Shown: positions 13,415-17,113 of the stretch, piece by piece | Layout of the letters: the number at the start of each line of letters is the position of its first letter | Numbering within the stretch: the stretch's first letter is position 1 | DNA from: an uncultured Candidatus Saccharibacteria bacterium | GTDB lineage: Bacteria > Patescibacteria > Saccharimonadia > Saccharimonadales > UBA1547 | NCBI GenBank assembly: GCA_946480535.1 | Contig: CAMLKA010000022.1 | Location: 1 to 17,113 of the forward strand | DNA length: 17,113 nucleotides | Reading direction: 5' to 3' | Translations under genes and position numbers: made by a program | Notes under the pieces: generated by a model | What the model was told of the DNA's origin: nothing | What the model saw: only the letters and a program-made list of their open reading frames with translations | Databases searched by the model: none

Positions 13415-14721
13415 TTACCACGTCCAGGCATCGCACTGCGACGCTCAAGATCCGCAAGAACCGATGGCGGATAGTGCATCGTCGGCTGATTACTACCCTC
13501 TGCCTGACGCATCCCTCCGAATTCATAGTAGTCACCAATTCTTGTATCAACCCACTTAAAGCTACGCCCAATGCGAAGTGCAATCATATTTACAGTGAGC
13601 CATCCACCAGCTAAAGGTGGTGCCGCCTCCTTGAGCTCCTTAAGACCATTGAGCACTTCAGGAGGATAGTGCATCGCCTCTTTTTGTGCTTGCTTTCCGC
13701 CTGTATAAAGGCGTAGTTCTCCCAGTTCTTGATATGCACCAATACGAGCATCGACCCAGTCCTTCGTCACCTTAAGATGCTTTGCAATGCCATTGGCAGT
13801 CAGCCAATCACCTGCCACTTCCGGCAGACCATCCGCTTCGTTACGGAGCACTTCAATGACCTCAGGCGAATAGTGCACGCGCCGTCGAGAGGCATCATCC
13901 AGTCGTTCTTCAGCTACGCCCTCATAGTCTTGTAATCGAAGACTCACCCACGAGTTACTCTTTCCGAGCTTTTCCGCGATTTGCGTCTCCGTCAACCACT
14001 CACCCGCAGGCTTCGTCTCTTGAGATATTTTATGAAGCGCCTTCAAGGTCTCTTCGGGATAATGGGGTGTTTCTCGATGAGCAAGCGCTGATATGCGCCT
14101 TTCCGTCTGCAGGCCGTACTCAGCAACTGCCGTATCAATCCATTCTTTCGTGCGACCCAAGATTGTTTCAACTTCGGTAGTGGTATACCAATCATTTGCC
14201 GGAGGTGTATGAAGCAAAATCGTTCGGAGCATTGGCAATGCAATTTTTGGGTACGTATCTATCACTCGACCAGCTGGCCCTACGCGTCGTTCTGGGTATA
14301 TTCCAGCGCCGTACGAATGCTCGCGTATCCATTTTTTACTTTTCGCTAAATGGTATGCGAGCATTCCAGCCGATACGTACTCATCAAGTTGATCATAGAG
14401 ACGCTGCCACTCGAGTTCCTCTTCAATAATTTCTCTGGTAAAATGTTCGTATTTCATCACACCGTGGTGATCAGGTGACGATACCGCTCCGACCTCCTCG
14501 GCCATGCGCTCAGCCCGCCCTACGGACACGCCAAGTGCTTTCGCGATATGTTCGATGGTTTCGCGTTTTGCATGTGGCTTCACAAAATCCGACAAATACT
14601 CGACTCGATTCTCGAACGGAACCGGAGTCATAATAAGTTCTTGCTCGTACGACATCTCCGGCATTTCCATGCGCGTTTCAGCTGGCAGTCTCTCGCCGTA
14701 TCGTATCTCGAAGTCATCCAT
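13411..14721 (-). CDS. Protein of five tandem helix-turn-helix-like repeats, unknown function
   Basis: Counted from the ATG at 14721, 436 residues. After an acidic start there is one HTH-like segment at 53-78 (Ile-Ala-Lys-Ala-Leu-Gly-Val-Ser). Five units of 56-69 residues follow: about 114-169, 170-233, 234-295, 296-364 and 365-427. Each has an aromatic residue (Tyr115, Trp178, Trp242, Trp306, Trp374), an Ile/Val-Ala-x-x-Leu-Gly-x-Ser helix-turn-helix, and a second Trp exactly 16 residues later. Units two to five end in His-Tyr-Pro/Ser-Pro/Glu. The helix pattern resembles MerR/excisionase-type DNA-binding helices, so DNA binding is likely but not shown. I know no named family with this arrangement. 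An ATG at 14760 would add 13 hydrophobic residues, but it abuts the rpoD terminator; the later ATG has TGG-CTTACT six bases before it. It lies downstream of rpoD, separated by that terminator. Confidence 0.75.
   Translation of the reverse strand: MDDFEIRYGERLPAETRMEMPEMSYEQELIMTPVPFENRVEYLSDFVKPHAKRETIEHIAKALGVSVGRAERMAEEVGAVSSPDHHGVMKYEHFTREIIEEELEWQRLYDQLDEYVSAGMLAYHLAKSKKWIREHSYGAGIYPERRVGPAGRVIDTYPKIALPMLRTILLHTPPANDWYTTTEVETILGRTKEWIDTAVAEYGLQTERRISALAHRETPHYPEETLKALHKISQETKPAGEWLTETQIAEKLGKSNSWVSLRLQDYEGVAEERLDDASRRRVHYSPEVIEVLRNEADGLPEVAGDWLTANGIAKHLKVTKDWVDARIGAYQELGELRLYTGGKQAQKEAMHYPPEVLNGLKELKEAAPPLAGGWLTVNMIALRIGRSFKWVDTRIGDYYEFGGMRQAEGSNQPTMHYPPSVLADLERRSAMPGRGN
13441..14382 (-). 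repeat. Five tandem HTH-containing protein repeats
   Basis: Unit borders in DNA are about 14382-14215, 14214-14023, 14022-13837, 13836-13630 and 13629-13441. The aromatic-to-Trp spacing of 16 residues is the same in all five. The period between units is 63, 64, 64 and 68 residues. The first unit is the most diverged and the last two are the most alike. Confidence 0.75.
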
Positions 14722-14727
14722 ACCCTC

Positions 14728-14736
14728 AGTAAGCCA
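14728..14736 (-). promoter_or_regulatory. Possible extended -10 element for the HTH-repeat gene
   Basis: Minus strand TGG followed by CTTACT, then six bases (GAGGGT) and ATG at 14721. The hexamer matches TATAAT at only three of six positions, so the case rests on spacing shared with polA and holA. Confidence 0.3.
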
Positions 14737-14760
14737 TGATGTTAACAGATATACAAGCAT

Positions 14761-14788
14761 AAGAAAAACCCAGCACCGAGGCTGGGTT
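14761..14788 (-). terminator. Rho-independent terminator after rpoD
   Basis: An eight-base perfect stem (14788-14781 with 14774-14767), a six-base loop and the tract TTTTTCTT on the minus strand. It lies 20 bases past the rpoD stop and ends the dnaG-rpoD transcript. Confidence 0.88.
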
Positions 14789-14808
14789 GTATCTTGTACG
14801 AGCGAAGC

Positions 14809-15837
14809 TTAACTCAAATAGTCGTGAAGCTTCTTTGAGTCTTTGTGCTTGCGAAGCTTAGCGAGTGCCTTGGCTTCGATTTGACGAATACGCTCACGGG
14901 TCACGGCGAACTCTTGTCCCACTTCTTCGAGGGTGTGGCTCTTGCCGTTTTCGAGGCCGAAACGCATCTTGATAATCTTTTGCTCACGGTCTGAAAGGGT
15001 TGAAAGGATCTCTTGTACCTGTTCCTTCAAAAGCTGAGACGCCGCAGATTCTTCTGGAGTCGCACTGTCTTCGTCTTCGATGAAGTCACGAAGGACTGAA
15101 TCTTCTTCGTCACCATCACGGCCAACACCAGCATCAAGCGAGGTAATATCCTGCTTAATCTTCATGACGTATTCAACCTTCTCTGGTTCCATTTCAAGCT
15201 CTTTGGCAAGCTCTTCAATGGTCGGTTCACGGTTGAGCTCTTGGGTCATACGGCGCTGCGTACGGAGAAGCTTGTTAATTGTTTCCACCATGTGCACTGG
15301 AATACGAATCGTACGTGCCTGGTCGGCAATCGCACGGGTAATCGCCTGGCGAATCCACCAAGTCGCGTAGGTTGAGAACTTGAATCCCTTATCTGGGTCG
15401 AACTTTTCAACCGCACGAAGTAGGCCCGTGTTACCTTCTTGGATAAGGTCGAGGAAGTCGAGGCCACGACCGCTGTAACGCTTCGCGATTGAAACCACGA
15501 GACGCATGTTCGCTTCAGCCATCTTGTCCTTAGCCTTCTTGTCGCCGGCAACAACACGCTGTGCAAGCGCGAGCTCTTCTTCAGCGCTGAGTAGTGGAAT
15601 CTTACCGATTTCACGAAGATACAAGCGAACACTGTCGTCACTTGCATCGTCAAAATATTGTTCTTGGCTGAGGAGGTCTTCGTCAGTGTCGACTTCTTCC
15701 TCAAGATCCTCAAGCGCAGGACCATCAAAATCAACAGGAAGCGCGCCTTCGATTGGGGCACCTTCTGTTTCGGCGACTTCTTCAATGAGCGCGTCGTCTT
15801 CAATAATTGCGTCGTCTTTTTTCTTACCTCTTGGCAC
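14809..15837 (-). CDS. rpoD: Primary RNA polymerase sigma factor (sigma-70/SigA)
   Basis: Directs RNA polymerase to housekeeping promoters. 342 residues from a GTG start at 15837. The first 65 are acidic with a basic Arg-Gly-Lys-Lys-Lys start, a reduced region 1.1. Region 1.2 includes [16 protein letters not shown] (68-83). Regions 2.1-2.4 span about 105-185, with [20 protein letters not shown] (110-129) and the -10-reading Ala-Thr-Trp-Trp-Ile-Arg-Gln (158-164). Region 3 follows, and region 4.2 has [20 protein letters not shown] (303-322). The start is decided by AAGGAG (15850-15845) seven bases before the GTG. It overlaps dnaG by 14 bases, the core of the macromolecular synthesis operon known from E. 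coli (rpsU-dnaG-rpoD). The last residues, [16 protein letters not shown], differ from the mycobacterial SigA end at the positions where WhiB proteins bind. Confidence 0.98.
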   Translation of the reverse strand: MPRGKKKDDAIIEDDALIEEVAETEGAPIEGALPVDFDGPALEDLEEEVDTDEDLLSQEQYFDDASDDSVRLYLREIGKIPLLSAEEELALAQRVVAGDKKAKDKMAEANMRLVVSIAKRYSGRGLDFLDLIQEGNTGLLRAVEKFDPDKGFKFSTYATWWIRQAITRAIADQARTIRIPVHMVETINKLLRTQRRMTQELNREPTIEELAKELEMEPEKVEYVMKIKQDITSLDAGVGRDGDEEDSVLRDFIEDEDSATPEESAASQLLKEQVQEILSTLSDREQKIIKMRFGLENGKSHTLEEVGQEFAVTRERIRQIEAKALAKLRKHKDSKKLHDYLS

Positions 15838-17113
15838 GGGGTATCTCCTTGATTAATTCGTTTAAGGCTTGGCGCAACCGCAAGGCCTCCGTCTCGTTGC
15901 CGGTATCTTCGGCTTCGCGGAGGGAATTCATCAGTGCGTCTTTCTGTTTTTGCTTGTGTTCAGTTATCGTGAGGCGGACCAGGCGGGCTGCTTCGAAGTA
16001 ACGATCCTCGTCACTCCACTCCCCGTACCGTGTATCGGCCTTTAATAGTAATATTTTGACATAGGTGTCGTAATCTTGCAACTCCTTCGGGGTACCCTGA
16101 ACCGTTTCAGTGCTACGGCGAAGATACCGCAGTACCTCTTTACGCTCATCGGTTGCAAGCATGTCCTCGGTCAATTCTGCGAGCAGCTCTCGCACCGCCG
16201 GGTCAATGAGCGCCAAGGCGAGCATATTGTCTTGGTGAGCGGCCGGATCCTGCTTCACTTCTTCCGCTATGTGCGTTGGCTTTAACTCGCGCGGCCTCTC
16301 TTCTCCACCAGTTGTCGTAAGCTTTTCCTTCACTGTGTCGAGTGACGTCGAAGTGTAGGCGGCAATCTTTTGCATGAAGTGCTCCTGCTCAACGGGGTCA
16401 CTCAGTGCTTTCACCACCGAAAGTGCGGCCGTAGTAAAGCGCCGTTTTCCAATTGGCGCGGTCATGTCTTCACGCTTTGTGTACTGAGTAAGCAGCCAAT
16501 CAACTACGTTCTCTGACGAATCAATTGCCTTTTGCCACAGCCCTACTTCTTTTTGAATAAGCTCATCCGGATCCTTTACATCTTCAGGAAGGCTGATAAT
16601 CGTCAGATCAACGCCAACCGCCTGTGCAATAGGAATCGCTCGCTCGGTTGCAGCCAGCCCTGCCGCGTCTCCGTCGAATGCCAAGCGAACATTCGGGCTG
16701 AGCCGAACCAGCGCCTTCAGGTGTGATTCGGTCATTGCCGTCCCGGCCGTTGCAACAACTTGCGTGACACCAGCTTGGTGGCTACTCACAACATCGAGGT
16801 TGCCCTCAACGATTACTGCGTAATCGCTCTTTCGAATTGTCTCTTTTGCCTGGCTGAGGCCGAAAACGTGTCGACCCTTGTCATACAGCGGCGTTTGCGG
16901 AGTATTAAGATATTTTGGCGCGTTTGGTTCGTCGTTAATAATGCGACCCGTAAACCCAATCACTTGCCCCGAAGCGTCCATAAGTGGCACCATCATACGG
17001 CCACGGAATAAGTCCCCACCAAAACGGTTGGTCAGCCCACCAAGTGCGAGTTCGGCTTTTGTAAAGCCCTTGCGGGTTAGGAACTGTACCAGAGCATCAC
17101 CCGAATCTGGCGC
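15824..17113 (-). CDS. dnaG: DNA primase, N-terminus beyond the window
   Basis: Makes RNA primers for replication. The open frame runs to the window edge, so 429 C-terminal residues are visible; the zinc-binding domain and the start of the catalytic core lie outside. The visible part begins Ala-Pro-Asp-Ser-Gly-Asp-Ala and continues with the RNA-polymerase-domain segment [12 protein letters not shown]. The TOPRIM region has [12 protein letters not shown] (catalytic Glu), [15 protein letters not shown], and [14 protein letters not shown] with the metal-binding Asp residues. The C-terminal third is helical, with the DnaB-helicase-binding domain expected there. The ATG at 16996 is internal, not the start. 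The stop codon lies 14 bases inside rpoD, so the two are translationally linked. I see nothing unusual in the motifs. Confidence 0.96.
   Translation of the reverse strand, partial: APDSGDALVQFLTRKGFTKAELALGGLTNRFGGDLFRGRMMVPLMDASGQVIGFTGRIINDEPNAPKYLNTPQTPLYDKGRHVFGLSQAKETIRKSDYAVIVEGNLDVVSSHQAGVTQVVATAGTAMTESHLKALVRLSPNVRLAFDGDAAGLAATERAIPIAQAVGVDLTIISLPEDVKDPDELIQKEVGLWQKAIDSSENVVDWLLTQYTKREDMTAPIGKRRFTTAALSVVKALSDPVEQEHFMQKIAAYTSTSLDTVKEKLTTTGGEERPRELKPTHIAEEVKQDPAAHQDNMLALALIDPAVRELLAELTEDMLATDERKEVLRYLRRSTETVQGTPKELQDYDTYVKILLLKADTRYGEWSDEDRYFEAARLVRLTITEHKQKQKDALMNSLREAEDTGNETEALRLRQALNELIKEIPRAKR
15845..15850 (-). promoter_or_regulatory. Shine-Dalgarno site deciding the GTG start of rpoD
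   Basis: AAGGAG on the minus strand, seven bases before GTG, lies inside the last codons of dnaG. It is the strongest ribosome-binding site in the window and shows that the anti-Shine-Dalgarno mechanism is in use alongside apparent leaderless starts. Confidence 0.85.

Noticed and set aside
15246..15803. A 185-codon minus-strand open frame in another frame of rpoD
   Set aside because: rpoD is unmistakable on the same strand; the translation is Ser/Arg-rich without motifs.

Overview
The window looks like a chromosomal segment of a small-genome bacterium of the Patescibacteria (Candidate Phyla Radiation), most likely Saccharibacteria (TM7). This placement comes from family resemblance judged by eye, not from a search. 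It rests on minimal versions of core proteins (a TruB with no room for a PUA domain, a short HolA), a VirB6/TrbL-like type IV secretion membrane protein, a degenerate DHH protein upstream of truB, a dnaG-rpoD pair, very tight packing and mid-range GC. The standard genetic code fits: no long gene carries an in-frame TGA.

Layout. 1-3476 (+): a 1142-residue VirB6/TrbL-like membrane protein with a very long helical tail, behind a strong promoter. 3498-6002 (-): an inactive-looking NrnA/DHH protein with a proline-rich tail, then truB. 6003-6178: divergent promoters. 6179-6541 (+): rpsT with a histone-H1-like tail, ending in a terminator shared with holA (6592-7494, -). 7495-7537: a tiny divergent promoter region. 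7538-7813 (+): a two-helix membrane protein, convergent with the next operon. 7808-12770 (-): whiB-like gene, polA, HAD hydrolase, one-helix exported protein and mutM, packed as an operon. 12842-13414 (+): a P-loop kinase. 13411-14721 (-): a protein made of five tandem helix-turn-helix units. 14809-17113 (-): dnaG (cut by the window end) overlapping rpoD, closed by a clear terminator.

How they work together. Most genes serve information processing: primase, sigma factor, replicative clamp-loader delta, DNA polymerase I, Fpg glycosylase, S20 and tRNA pseudouridylation. The polA-HAD-membrane protein-mutM run reads as a repair operon led by a putative Fe-S regulator.

Three things stand out. First, a WhiB-family protein, a group associated with Actinobacteria and their phages, has an altered sigma-contact motif. 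Second, the tandem HTH protein is one I cannot assign to any known family. Third, -10 boxes repeatedly sit 6-9 bases before start codons, which suggests widespread leaderless mRNAs. No tRNA, rRNA, CRISPR, insertion sequence or attachment site was seen, and the only gene-free stretches are under 180 bases.
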